DNA from: DASYLJ01 sp036009625
GTDB taxonomy: Bacteria; Desulfobacterota; Binatia; DP-6
Direction of reading: 5' to 3'
Assembly: GCA_036009625.1 (NCBI GenBank)
Contig: DASYLJ010000090.1
Span: 1 to 64,000, forward strand
Length of the DNA stretch: 64,000 bases
The notes beneath the pieces are model-generated. The model searched no databases. It was not told where the DNA came from and saw only the letters and a list, made by a program, of their open reading frames with translations. Position numbers and translations under genes: made by a program. This document shows positions 37,396 to 47,276 of this stretch, piece by piece (position 1 is the first letter of the stretch; each line of letters begins with the position of its first letter).

Positions 37396-37396
<1 letters not shown>
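36476..37396 (-). CDS. mvk: mevalonate kinase
   Basis: A 306-residue GHMP kinase that phosphorylates mevalonate. All three GHMP motifs are present: GKIILLGEHVVVYGRPAIAA (11-30), LPAGRGLGSSAALA (87-100) and KLTGGGAGGAVIAL near residue 265. HGTPSGIDPAAAALG carries the substrate-binding Ser/Asp pair. It is distinguished from the other GHMP genes of the operon by LGEHVVVYG. Start ATG 37396 shares one base with the HMG-CoA reductase stop (TGATG), and its stop overlaps the cyclase start by 4 nt. Confidence 0.9.
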
Positions 37397-38668
<1,272 letters not shown>

Positions 38669-38676
<8 letters not shown>

Positions 38677-39742
38677 GCGCCTCCTCCAAGAATGACCCGG
38701 GCGTGATCCAATCGCGCAGCCGGCGCCCCAGCACAAGGGGAGCGCGTGACAAAGCCTGTACGTCGCGCGAGCCGGTGAGTACCATCGCCGTCCGCAGCTC
38801 GTCCACGAGCTGCTCGACGTAGCGGCTGGCGCCGTCGACGCCCCCGGCCTTCAGGGCCCGGAAGACGGGGAGTGCGACACCGGCCACCCGGGCCCCGAGG
38901 GCCAGCGCCTTGGCGACGTCGAGCCCGCTGCGGATGCCGCCGCTGGCCATGCAGTCGAACCCGAGGCCGCGGAGGCCGAGGAGCGCCGCCGCGGTCGGAA
39001 TCCCCCACTCGGCGAAGGTGTCGCCGAGCGCGCGTTGCGCCTCGTCGGCCCGCAACGCCTCGACCCGCACCCAGGACGTGCCGCCCGCACCCGAGACGTC
39101 GACGGTGTGCACGCCGGCGGCGCGCAGCCGCTCGCCGACCGCGCGCGACACGCCGCAGCCGGTCTCCTTCGCCACCACCGGCACCGGCAGCTCGCGCACG
39201 AGGCGGCGGAAGGTGTCGAGGCCGCCACGGAAGTCGCGGTCGCCGCCGGGCTGCACCAACTCCTGGGCGGCATTCATGTGGACGCAGAGGGCATCGGCAC
39301 CGACGGCCCGCACCAGCGCCACGATGTCGGCCGACGGCATCGACGCGGCCTGCACGACGCCGAGGTTGGCGAGCACGAGCGTGGTGGGCGCGTGGGTGCG
39401 CACCTCGAACGTGTAGCCGAGGCCGGGCTCGCGGTGCATCGCGCGCTGCGAGCCGAGGCCGAACGCGATGCCGTGCGCCTCGGCCACCTGCGCCAGCGAC
39501 TGGTTGATGTCGGCGGCCTCGTCGGTGCCACCCGTCATGCCGGTGATGACGAGCGGCGCGCGCAGGCGCTTCCCGAGCAGCGTCGTCGCGACGTCGACCT
39601 CGTCCACCGCCAGCTCGGGGAGGGCGTCATGCACCAGCTCGACCTCTTCGAGCAGCGTGGTCTTGCCGGTGTACTCGACGGGGCCGGTCGCACAGTGGTC
39701 GAGGTGGGAGCGCTTGCGCTCGCTGATGGTGCCCTCAGCCAA
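38669..39742 (-). CDS. fni: isopentenyl-diphosphate delta-isomerase, type 2 (FMN-dependent)
   Basis: A 357-residue FMN/NAD(P)H-dependent TIM-barrel isomerase interconverting IPP and DMAPP. Seen: SERKRSHLDHC at the N-terminus, APLVITGMTGGTDEAADIN for FMN binding, GLGSQRAMHREP, the catalytic-region NAAQELVQPGGDRDF, and VVAKETGCGVSR and SGAGGTSWVRVE for phosphate and FMN contacts. Length is normal. Located between phosphomevalonate kinase (8-nt overlap) and HMG-CoA reductase (8-nt overlap). Confidence 0.94.
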
Positions 39743-40685
39743 CGGTCACACCCTCGTCGGCGATCACCACGTCGAGCGGCACGATGCCGACCTCTTCCCA
39801 GGCGGCGCGGACCGCGGCGGCCTGCGTCGTCGACGTCGCCAGCGCGATGCCGCAGTCGCCCGCACCCGCACCCGACGGCTTCGCCGCCGCACCGACGCGA
39901 TTCGCCGCGCGTACGAGCGTCGACAGCGCGGGCGTGACGATGGGCAGGTCGAGCTCGGTGCCGAATCGCGCCAGCAACGCCGCCGAACGATCGACGGCAT
40001 CGAGCAGCGTCGCGGCGTCGCCGCGCGCCACCGCCTCGGCCGCACGCACCGCGACCGCGAACAGCTCGGCGAACGACGCCGGCGCCGTGACGGTCGCGAA
40101 GCGCGTCAGCAACGGCGTCGTGTGCGCGGACGTGCCCGTCCAGCCGGCGAGCAGGTGGAGCCCGACGGGCAGCGTGCGGCGCTCGACCGCGAGCGCCGGC
40201 TCGGCGCGACGCGCCTCGACGACGCCGCCGTACACCGCGGCCGCGATGTCGGCACCGCTGCCCTGCCCGGCCTGGAAGAGCGCATTCGCCGCCAACGCCG
40301 CGTCGAGGATGGCGCGCGCCGCCGCCGCTGGCTGCAGGGCCGCGGTCGCCGCCACGAGCGTGGCGGCGCTCCGACCGAGCCCGAGCTTGCGATCGCCGAC
40401 GAGAAAGGAACGCGAGTCGACGACGACGTGCAGCGGCGTACGGATGCCGAGCGTGCGCGCGACGGCGAGCACGGTGCCGGCGTCGCCGAGCGGCAGCGGC
40501 GCATCGACGTCGAGCCGCGTGGTCCGTCCTTCGGCGAGCGACTCGACGACCACGCCGCGATCGCCGGCGTCCACGGTCACCACGGCGTGCCGATCGACGG
40601 CGGCGACCAGCGCCGGCGCGCCACGCAGCACCGCCCACTCGCCGGTGATGAAGAGCTTGCCGGGCGCGTGCGCGGTGACGCTCAC
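39735..40685 (-). CDS. phosphomevalonate kinase (GHMP type)
   Basis: A 316-residue GHMP kinase making diphosphomevalonate. VTAHAPGKLFITGEWAVLRG (3-22) with GEWAV instead of GEH is typical of phosphomevalonate kinases, and SGAGAGDCGIAL near residue 277 is the C-terminal motif. The second motif, normally GLGSSAA, reads GLGRSAA (102-108), placing Arg105 next to the nucleotide phosphates. The bacterial ERG8-like kinases of this type are known from myxobacteria and Gram-positives. GTG 40685 overlaps the decarboxylase TGA (GTGA). Confidence 0.85.
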   Translation of the reverse strand: MSVTAHAPGKLFITGEWAVLRGAPALVAAVDRHAVVTVDAGDRGVVVESLAEGRTTRLDVDAPLPLGDAGTVLAVARTLGIRTPLHVVVDSRSFLVGDRKLGLGRSAATLVAATAALQPAAAARAILDAALAANALFQAGQGSGADIAAAVYGGVVEARRAEPALAVERRTLPVGLHLLAGWTGTSAHTTPLLTRFATVTAPASFAELFAVAVRAAEAVARGDAATLLDAVDRSAALLARFGTELDLPIVTPALSTLVRAANRVGAAAKPSGAGAGDCGIALATSTTQAAAVRAAWEEVGIVPLDVVIADEGVTVG

Positions 40686-41665
40686 GCCACCACCTCGGCG
40701 CCGATCCCGGGCGCACAGGTGATGACCCGCACGACGCCCGGCACGGCACCGAGCGCCTCCGCGACGCGGGGCGCATCGTTGGCCGTGCACAGCGCCTTCA
40801 CCTGCGGACCGGCGTCGATGGTGATCCAAGCGGGGACGCCATCGGCGCGCAGCGCCCACACGCGATGGATGCAGTCGACGGTGGCACCGCGCCAGTAGAG
40901 CAGCGGCGGTCGCGCGGCGAGCCCGATGGCGTGCATCTTGAGCGCGCTGTGCTCGGCGAGCTGACCGAGCGCCTCGAGGTCACGGGCGCGGATGGCGGCG
41001 CGCGCCTCGGCGAGATCGGCCTCGGCGCCCGCCACCCATGCAGGATAGAGCGGTGACGCGGCCGCGCGCGCCATGCCGTCGCGCGACGACACGCTCTTCG
41101 GCGCCGTGGTGGTGACGGCGACCACCACGCGCACGTCGCTCCACGCGGTGGCATCGAGCAGTGGCTCGGCAATGGAATCGGCGCCGTCGGCGCGCTCGCC
41201 GCGATGCCACTCGACGAAGCCGCCGAAGATGCTGCGCGCCGCGGAGCCGGAGCCGCGTCGTGCCAGCGCCGACAGTGCCGGCGGATCGAGATGGAGACCC
41301 GCCGCCTGCGAGCCCGCCACCGCCAGCGCCGCGAACGCCGCCGCCGACGACGCCAGGCCGACGCCGCGCGGGACGTGGCTGCGCGTCACCACCGACACCG
41401 GCTCGCGCCGTCCGGACTCCTGGCGCAGTAGATCGACGAAGCGCGCCAGCCGGGTCCGCTCCTCGCCGGCGGCCGGGGCCTCGTCGATCTCGAAGCGGTC
41501 CTCGTCGGTGGCGGCGAAGGCCACGCGGGCATCGATGGAGAGGCCGTCGAGGGTGATCGAGATGCTGCCGGTGGCGGGAAGGTTCAGCTCGGGATCGCGT
41601 TTGCCCCAGTACTTGACCAGGGCGACGTTCACGTTGCTGCGGGCAGTGGCCTCGGACCTGGTCAT
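40682..41665 (-). CDS. mvaD: diphosphomevalonate decarboxylase
   Basis: A 327-residue GHMP-family decarboxylase giving IPP. SNVNVALVKYWGKRDPELNL with the catalytic-site Lys, HVPRGVGLASSAAAFAALAV as P-loop, GSGSAARSIFGGFVEW with the conserved Arg, and ITIDAGPQVKAL with the catalytic Asp are all intact. This argues for true diphosphomevalonate decarboxylase rather than a phosphomevalonate decarboxylase. ATG 41665 gives the family N-terminus; an alternative ATG at 41719 would overlap the preceding stop as ATGA and add 18 residues. Confidence 0.92.
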   Translation of the reverse strand: MTRSEATARSNVNVALVKYWGKRDPELNLPATGSISITLDGLSIDARVAFAATDEDRFEIDEAPAAGEERTRLARFVDLLRQESGRREPVSVVTRSHVPRGVGLASSAAAFAALAVAGSQAAGLHLDPPALSALARRGSGSAARSIFGGFVEWHRGERADGADSIAEPLLDATAWSDVRVVVAVTTTAPKSVSSRDGMARAAASPLYPAWVAGAEADLAEARAAIRARDLEALGQLAEHSALKMHAIGLAARPPLLYWRGATVDCIHRVWALRADGVPAWITIDAGPQVKALCTANDAPRVAEALGAVPGVVRVITCAPGIGAEVVA

Positions 41666-41715
41666 CGCGACGGCGCCGGTTCTAACCTTTTCGGTCGGCC
41701 GACGCACGGCCCCCA

Positions 41716-42258
41716 TCATCGACGTTCGGTCGCGACCTGGGCGGCGCCGAGGGCAGCGAAGAGGCTGCTCTCACGCTGATAGAAGCCCTGCGTGTGCGGC
41801 GAATCGCGCAGCCGCAGGTAGGTGTAGTCGAGGTGGTGGCAGAGCTCGTGCAGGAGGGTGCGGAGGAAGGTGCGGTACGCCACCACCTGCCCCTTCTTCG
41901 CCGTCAGCATCCAGAGGGTGATCTGGTCGAGGCCGCCGCGATTCCCAGGAACGTACAGCCCGTGCAGCTCGCTGCGGGAATCGTGGGGCCGGCGTTCCTG
42001 CACGATCACGCGCAGCTTCGACACCCCCAAGCCGATGCAGACACCGTCGGCGATGCGCTGGGACACCGCCTGGACGTCGGCGGCGCGTGCCGATGCCAAC
42101 GCATCGGCGAGGCACGCGACGGCGGCCTGCAGCGCCGGATGCGGATGCAACGGCAGGGCAGAATACTGATCGCTCTTCGCCGCCACCTTGAGCGTCGCTG
42201 GGGACCAGCGCCGATAGTAGGTGGGACGTGGCCGCGGCTGCGACGGAACGGCGGGCAT
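41716..42258 (-). CDS. HExxH zinc-metallopeptidase-like protein, first gene of the terpenoid operon
   Basis: A 180-residue protein of unknown family. The motif TLLHELCHHLDYTY (135-147) contains HExxH (137-141), and a possible third ligand is His155 in SPHTQGFYQRES. That resembles SprT-like or other short zincins. The N-terminal 30 residues are basic and proline-rich; the middle strand KLRVIVQERR precedes the active site. No signal peptide. Its stop may overlap the mvaD start at ATG 41719 by 4 nt, so it heads the operon. Its role in terpenoid metabolism, if any, is unknown. Confidence 0.7.
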   Translation of the reverse strand: MPAVPSQPRPRPTYYRRWSPATLKVAAKSDQYSALPLHPHPALQAAVACLADALASARAADVQAVSQRIADGVCIGLGVSKLRVIVQERRPHDSRSELHGLYVPGNRGGLDQITLWMLTAKKGQVVAYRTFLRTLLHELCHHLDYTYLRLRDSPHTQGFYQRESSLFAALGAAQVATERR

Positions 42259-42335
42259 GCGCGCGCGCACCCTAGCGCACGGCTCCGACGCGGCCAACTG
42301 GACGACCCCTCGTCGAGACGATAATTCCCCTGCCC
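42259..42335. promoter_or_regulatory. divergent promoter region of the mevalonate operon and a methyltransferase
   Basis: The only gap upstream of the nine-gene minus-strand operon, 77 nt long. On the minus strand TTGGCC, 17 nt, TAGGGT ends 8 nt before ATG 42258. On the plus strand GATAAT lies at 42320-42325, 10 nt before GTG 42336. Both are weak matches to sigma-70 elements and would give very short leaders. Position, not motif quality, is the main argument. Confidence 0.35.
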
Positions 42336-43100
42336 GTGCAGGCCCGCCTCGGTGCGCTCGTCGGTGCGCTGACGCGATCGCTGGCCGCGGCCAGCCCGGC
42401 GCCACGCGGGCTGCCCGGCTACGGGCTCGAGCATGCGAGCGGCACCGCGCGCGAGCTGCTCGGCCGCCTCAGCGCACACGGCATCTTCCGCAAGTACGAG
42501 CTCGTGCTCGATCTCGGCAGCGACCTCGGTGCCACCGGGCGCTGGTTGGCGACGCGGCTCGGCTGCACCGTCGTCGCCACCGCGGACGACGCCGGCGCCG
42601 CGCGCGAGGGACGGGGCCTCACCCGCCGCGCCGGCCTGACGGCGCAGGTGTTCCACGTCCCCGCATCGCCGACGGCCCTCCCCGTCCGCGACGCGCGCTT
42701 CACGCACGTATGGGCAGTCGAGTCCTTGCCACGCCTTCCCGATACGGCGCTCGCCGACGCCTTCCGCGCGCTGCGTCCGGGCGGCCACCTGGCGCTGCAG
42801 GATCTGGTCGGCACCAGCGCCGATGTCCCCGTCGTTCCCGGCTGGCGATTCACCACACGCGCCGCCCGCATCGCCGACATCGAGGCCGTGGGCTTCGTCG
42901 AGGTCGCCGCGGACGACGTCACGCATGCGTCGGTCGAGCGCTCCGCCCCCGTCCTGGCGGCACGGCAGCAGCTGCTTCATCGGCTCCGCGCGGCCGGCGA
43001 CTCCGCGCTGTCGCGCGAGGCCGACGTCCGCGACGCGCTGTCTGCTGCCCTGGCCGACGGTCGTCTCGGCGTGGTGCAGCTCGTCGCACGCCGCCCCTGA
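42336..43100 (+). CDS. class I SAM-dependent methyltransferase
   Basis: A 254-residue protein with the methyltransferase motif I region LVLDLGSDLGATGRWLATRL (about 56-75), an acidic post-I segment, HVWAVESLPRLPD and LRPGGHLALQDLVG (motif III region). It resembles the UbiE/sterol-methyltransferase-like subgroup in layout, but specific substrate motifs are not visible. GTG 42336 is the start. It is divergent from the terpenoid operon and may share control with it, which makes a terpenoid or quinone substrate worth considering. Confidence 0.78.
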   Translation: MQARLGALVGALTRSLAAASPAPRGLPGYGLEHASGTARELLGRLSAHGIFRKYELVLDLGSDLGATGRWLATRLGCTVVATADDAGAAREGRGLTRRAGLTAQVFHVPASPTALPVRDARFTHVWAVESLPRLPDTALADAFRALRPGGHLALQDLVGTSADVPVVPGWRFTTRAARIADIEAVGFVEVAADDVTHASVERSAPVLAARQQLLHRLRAAGDSALSREADVRDALSAALADGRLGVVQLVARRP

Positions 43101-43157
43101 CCTCAAGAAATCGCCGCATCGTGCCGACCCTGTGGGGTGGATGCGTATGGGGGGGTC

Positions 43158-43859
43158 ATGGGGTTGACGCGACGGGAGCTGGGATCGCTGCTGGGGATGG
43201 CCGCCATCGCGGGGCTCGTGGAGCCGCGACGGGCAGCGGCGGACGAGGTGCTCGACGGCGTCTGTCAGGAGCGCGGCGTGGAGGCGGCGGAGCTGTGGGG
43301 CAATCTCGTCTCGGGCAACCGGCGCTTCGTCGCCGGCACGCCGGCCGAGCACGCCCTGGTCGATGTGCGCGAGCAGCTCGCCGCGGGCCAGCGGCCACGC
43401 GTCGTCGTCCTCGGCTGCTCCGACAGCCGCGTCGGTCCGGAGACCGTCTTCGACAGCGGCCTCGGCGAGCTCTTCGTGGTGCGGTCCGCCGGCAACGTCG
43501 TCGACCCCGTCGGCCTCGGCAGCATCGAGTACGCCATCAAGCATCATCACCCGAAGCTGCTGGTCGTGCTCGGCCATCAGGACTGCGGCATGGTCGAGGC
43601 CGCGCTCGACGACGAGCCCATGTCGTCGCCCAGCCTGCAGGCCCTCATGCGGCGCATCGCGCCCAGCGTCGAGATGCTGCGCGACGACCCGGCGAGCGAC
43701 GAGCGCCTGCAGCGCGCCGTCGAGGCCAACGTGCGTCAGAGCGCGCGCGACCTGGTGACGTACAGCAGCATCGTCGGTGACGCCGTCTCGTCGGGCAAGG
43801 TGGCGCTGGTGCAGACGTGCTACCGCCTCGCCAGCGGCGAAGTCGTCCGCATGGCCTGA
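43158..43859 (+). CDS. beta-class carbonic anhydrase with Tat signal
   Basis: A 233-residue zinc enzyme hydrating CO2. The zinc/catalytic set is complete: GCSDSRVGPE (Cys, Asp, Arg) and LGHQDCGMVEAAL (His, Cys). VVRSAGNVVDPVGLGSIEYA is the family core. The N-terminus TRRELGSLLGMAAIAGLVEP is a twin-arginine leader, implying a periplasmic enzyme. ATG 43158 is preferred over GTG 43137 because it begins right before the Tat motif. It follows the methyltransferase gene by 57 nt. Confidence 0.93.
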   Translation: MGLTRRELGSLLGMAAIAGLVEPRRAAADEVLDGVCQERGVEAAELWGNLVSGNRRFVAGTPAEHALVDVREQLAAGQRPRVVVLGCSDSRVGPETVFDSGLGELFVVRSAGNVVDPVGLGSIEYAIKHHHPKLLVVLGHQDCGMVEAALDDEPMSSPSLQALMRRIAPSVEMLRDDPASDERLQRAVEANVRQSARDLVTYSSIVGDAVSSGKVALVQTCYRLASGEVVRMA

Positions 43860-44009
43860 CCTCGCGTCCGACCTCTTCCGACGTCGCTATCCGGGCGTGG
43901 CGCTCAGGCGGGTCCTCGTCGACCACGGCGTCTGCACGACCGACGAGCTGAGCGGCCCTCGGCCGTGTTCGCTGACTGGATATCTCCGCACCGCGTCAAT
44001 CGCCCTAGC

Positions 44010-44039
44010 TTGACGGCAGCCAAATCGACAAGCTACACG
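44010..44039 (+). promoter_or_regulatory. candidate sigma-70 promoter upstream of the secreted protein at 44081
   Basis: TTGACG at 44010-44015 and TACACG at 44034-44039 with an 18-nt spacer, in a 221-nt gap that is visibly AT-richer than the coding DNA around it. It would give a leader of about 35 nt ending in a strong GGAGGTGACC ribosome site just before ATG 44081. Confidence 0.45.
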
Positions 44040-44080
44040 GCAAGCGGCAAACGGACTGTATTCCAACCGCGGAGGTGACC

Positions 44081-44842
44081 ATGCGTCCATCGACAGCGAG
44101 TCTGGCCGGCGTCGTCCTACTCTGCACCGCCACCCTGGCTCTCGCGGGGGAACCGGTGCTCGCCAACTTCCGCTTCTACGGCTTCGTCCCCGTCGATCGG
44201 GACGCGTCCCGCGTGCAGATCGCCATCGCGAAGCAAGCCACCACGTTGGCCGTCGCGCTCACCGCCTGCCGCCGCAACGGCGTGCGCGGGGTGCTGAAGG
44301 CCGATGCCGTCGACGTCGAAGCCTGCATGGCCACGGCGTACGGCCGCTTCACCGAGCACACGGCCGACCTCGACGCCGTGGCATGCATCACGCCCGCACT
44401 CCAGAACGAGTTGGGGACCTTCTTCAAGGACTACGCCGTCTCGTTCGATCCCATCCTGTGGTGTGACGGCAGCGAGCCCCTGCCCGACGGATTCAGCGGC
44501 GGCTTCGTTCCGACCGCGAACGTCTACCGCACCGAAAGCGCCGTTTCGCGGAAGCTGATGGACTACGGTCGCGACATCTCGTCGTGCGTCCAGCGCGCCA
44601 TGGCGCGTCTGGTCGCCGGCCGTGCGCCCGAGCTCGAGGCCTGCCTGGCGACGGCGCGTGCCGACGCCGACGCTTCCATGCTGCGTGGCCAGCTGTCCCG
44701 GCGCATCGCGGGACTCGAGCCCGACGATTGCCTGAAGGGCGCGAACGACGTCGCCGCCGCGCTCGATGCGATCGCGAATCTCGCCCCCAACCTGAGTGAA
44801 GCCGTGTTCTGCGAGACCCCAGAGAGCCCCCCCCCGAACTAG
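44081..44842 (+). CDS. secreted cysteine-containing protein of unknown function
   Basis: A 253-residue exported protein (signal MRPSTASLAGVVLLCTATLA, cut near LAGEP). The mature part is mostly helical with two similar halves: VALTACRRNGVRGVLKADAV with DVEACMATAY and AVACITPALQ in the first, and SSCVQRAMARLVAGRAPELE with ACLATARADA and DDCLKGANDV in the second. Each half has regularly spaced Cys, which suggests an internal duplication held by disulfides. I do not recognise the family. The ribosome site GGAGG at 44071-44075 fixes the start. Confidence 0.65.
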   Translation: MRPSTASLAGVVLLCTATLALAGEPVLANFRFYGFVPVDRDASRVQIAIAKQATTLAVALTACRRNGVRGVLKADAVDVEACMATAYGRFTEHTADLDAVACITPALQNELGTFFKDYAVSFDPILWCDGSEPLPDGFSGGFVPTANVYRTESAVSRKLMDYGRDISSCVQRAMARLVAGRAPELEACLATARADADASMLRGQLSRRIAGLEPDDCLKGANDVAAALDAIANLAPNLSEAVFCETPESPPPN

Positions 44843-45612
44843 GCGACCTTCCGCACCTTCCAGACCTCTTCGCACGGCCACTGCCGTGCCCAGGCGAGGG
44901 GCATGAACGGGTAGCGCGTCGTCGAGCCCTCGGGCGGCTGGACGTCGATCAGATCCTCGATCGTGAAGCCGTGGCGACGCAGCAGACGGATCCAGTCGCC
45001 GTGCCCGAGGTGGAACTCGACGCTGGGATCGTTCGACCACTCCAGGCGGTGGAGTCCGAACGCGGGACGCACCAGCCGATCCCCGGCGACGCTGCCCTCG
45101 CCGTCGGGAATGCAGAGCGCCGACAGCCAGCCGTTGGTCAGGAAGACGAGACGACCGCCCGGCCGCAGCAGCCGCGCCGCCTCCGGAATCCATTTGTACG
45201 GATCGGCCCACAGACACGCGCCGTACTCGGAGATGGCGAGGTCGAAGCTGGCGTCCGGATACGGCACCGTCTCCGCGTTGCCGTGCAGGAGCGGGAACGT
45301 GATGCCGTGCTCGGCCTGCAGCCGGCGCGCCGTCGCGAGCTGCGCCTCCGAGTTGTCGATGCCGACGGGACGCGCGCCACGCCGCGCGAGCCACGACGAC
45401 ACGTAGGCCGTGCCGCACCCGAGCTCGATCGCATCGCAGCCGTCCACGTCGTCGAGGAGCCCGAGCGCAGCTTCGGGCACACCGTAGATGCCCCAGTGCG
45501 GAACGTTCTCGCTCCAGTTGCGCTCCGCCGCCGGCACGTACTCCGCGGCCCACACGTCCCATATCTCGCGGTTGCTGCGGACGTAGTCCGGCAGATCGTC
45601 GTCGGTCGCCAT
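44839..45612 (-). CDS. class I SAM-dependent methyltransferase
   Basis: A 257-residue protein. Motif I is DAIELGCGTAYVSSWLARRG (about 57-76), followed by GIDNSEAQLATARRLQ, NAETVPYPDASFDLAISEYG and LLRPGGRLVFLTNGWL, a complete Methyltransf_11-type Rossmann core. The C-terminal part has GHGDWIRLLRRHGFTIEDLI. Small-molecule substrate unknown. Its stop overlaps the stop region of the convergent secreted-protein gene by 4 nt. Confidence 0.88.
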   Translation of the reverse strand: MATDDDLPDYVRSNREIWDVWAAEYVPAAERNWSENVPHWGIYGVPEAALGLLDDVDGCDAIELGCGTAYVSSWLARRGARPVGIDNSEAQLATARRLQAEHGITFPLLHGNAETVPYPDASFDLAISEYGACLWADPYKWIPEAARLLRPGGRLVFLTNGWLSALCIPDGEGSVAGDRLVRPAFGLHRLEWSNDPSVEFHLGHGDWIRLLRRHGFTIEDLIDVQPPEGSTTRYPFMPLAWARQWPCEEVWKVRKVA

Positions 45613-45642
45613 GCCGCACCGTCGGCGATCACCGCGACGAGG

Positions 45643-47037
45643 TCAACCGCCGGGACGATCGTCGTGCCACGTGGTGCGCTGCTGGAACGCCTGCCCGGCG
45701 CCGAGGAGATCGGGCTCGGCGAAGGCGCGGCCGATCAGTTGGAGCCCGATCGGCAACCCGTCACGTGCGCGACCCGCGGGCAGCGACAGCGCCGGCAGCC
45801 CGGTCAGGTTGAACGGGCCGGTGAAGCGCGCCAGCACCTCCTGCACGCCGCGCTCGACGCCGCCCACCGCCAGCACCTGCGCCCAGGTGTCGGGCGCGGT
45901 GACCGCAGTCGTCGGCGTCGCCAGCAGATCGACCGGCAGCGCATGGATCGCCCGATGGAGCCGGGTGCGGTAGCGCTGCGCGGCCACGTAGTGCCGCGCC
46001 TGCACCACCTTGGCGAGCTCGAGGAAGATGCGGCAGTCGAGGCCGATCGCGTCGCGACGTTCCCCGACCACGGCGCCGAGCGCCGCCTCGGCTTCGGCAA
46101 AGACGACCGCACCGAGCGCAGCGTTGGCGTGCTCGAGCTCCGGCAGCGCGACGTCGCGCACGAGCGCGCCCGCGTCGCGCAGGACGTCGAGGCTCGCCGC
46201 GAATGCGCGCGCCACCTCGTCGTCGATTGCCCCGTCGACGAACGCACGCGGGACACCGACGATCCGCCCCGCGAGCCCACGATCGAGGCCGGCAACATAG
46301 TCGGGCACGGCGAGATTCGCACTGGTGCTGTCGAGCGGATCGGGCCCGGCCAGCACGCCGAGTACGAGCGCCACGTCCGCGACGCGGCGCGCGAGCGGGC
46401 CGACGTGGTCGAGGCTCCACGCCAGCGGCGTGACGTCGGCGCGGCTGACGCGGCCGTACGTCGGCTTGAGCCCGGTGAGCCCGCAGAAGCTGGCGGGGAT
46501 GCGGATCGACCCGCCCGTGTCGCTGCCGAGCGCCACCGGCACCATGCCCGCCGCCACCGCCACCGCCGAGCCGCTGCTCGAGCCACCCGGCATGCGGTCG
46601 GGGTGCCACGGATTCACCGGCGTCCCGAGCGCGGGGTTCACGCCGGTGGGACCGAACGCCAGCTCGTGCATCTGCGTCGTCCCTACGACGACGGCGCCGG
46701 CGGCGCGCAGGCGCGCGACGACGGACGCATCGGCGCGCGCCGGCGGATCGTCGCGAAATGCGAGGCTGCCGTTGCCGCGCACGACATCGCGCACCGCGAA
46801 GAGGTCCTTGACGGCGACGGGTACGCCCGCGAGCGGACCAGTCGCGCTGCCGGCGTCGACGGCGCGCGCGTCGCGCAACGCGGCGTCGGCACAGACGGTG
46901 ACGAAGGCGTGCAGACGATCGTCGAGAGCGCGGATGCGTTCGAGGTGGGCCTCGACGACGCTGACGGCGGTCCGCTCGCGCGTGCGCACCGCACGCGCGA
47001 GCGCCGCGACGGATTCCCCTGCGACGTCGGTACGCAT
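45643..47037 (-). CDS. amidase signature family protein (AtzE/GatA-like)
   Basis: A 464-residue amidase with the Ser-cisSer-Lys triad: Lys77 in GVPVAVKDLF, cis-Ser in GGSSSGSAVAVAAG (about 154) and nucleophile Ser177 in GSDTGGSIRIPA. It hydrolyses a C-N bond of an amide or ureido compound; substrate unknown. It follows a tiny gene with a one-base overlap (TGATG), the arrangement seen for AtzG/AtzE-type pairs in which a small GatC-like subunit supports the amidase. Confidence 0.9.
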   Translation of the reverse strand: MRTDVAGESVAALARAVRTRERTAVSVVEAHLERIRALDDRLHAFVTVCADAALRDARAVDAGSATGPLAGVPVAVKDLFAVRDVVRGNGSLAFRDDPPARADASVVARLRAAGAVVVGTTQMHELAFGPTGVNPALGTPVNPWHPDRMPGGSSSGSAVAVAAGMVPVALGSDTGGSIRIPASFCGLTGLKPTYGRVSRADVTPLAWSLDHVGPLARRVADVALVLGVLAGPDPLDSTSANLAVPDYVAGLDRGLAGRIVGVPRAFVDGAIDDEVARAFAASLDVLRDAGALVRDVALPELEHANAALGAVVFAEAEAALGAVVGERRDAIGLDCRIFLELAKVVQARHYVAAQRYRTRLHRAIHALPVDLLATPTTAVTAPDTWAQVLAVGGVERGVQEVLARFTGPFNLTGLPALSLPAGRARDGLPIGLQLIGRAFAEPDLLGAGQAFQQRTTWHDDRPGG

Positions 47038-47225
47038 CAGTCGGCGTCGCGCACGAGCATACGTGCCGGATCGAAGGGCTCGACGTCGCCGAGATCGAGC
47101 GCGGCGAGCGCGTCGAGCGCCGTCACCATGGGGCCGGCGAGGACGGCGATCATCGGTACCACCGCGTCCGGCAACTGCACTCCGGCGGCCAGAAGGCGCT
47201 GGCGGAAGCCGTCGAGGTCGTCCAT
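47037..47225 (-). CDS. small AtzG/GatC-like partner (DUF4089-type)
   Basis: A 62-residue helical protein encoded immediately before the amidase and coupled to it by a one-base overlap. Its layout (a first helix with FRQRLLAAGVQLPDAV, a second helix, then a short acidic loop DLGDVEPFDPARML) matches the small GatC-like or AtzG-like subunits that accompany amidases. The similarity is weak at this length, so context carries most of the argument. Confidence 0.6.
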   Translation of the reverse strand: MDDLDGFRQRLLAAGVQLPDAVVPMIAVLAGPMVTALDALAALDLGDVEPFDPARMLVRDAD

Positions 47226-47276
47226 CGAGCGCTGCTTAGCGCCGCTGCGGGTCGTGGCGCAATGGGATCCGTGTCG

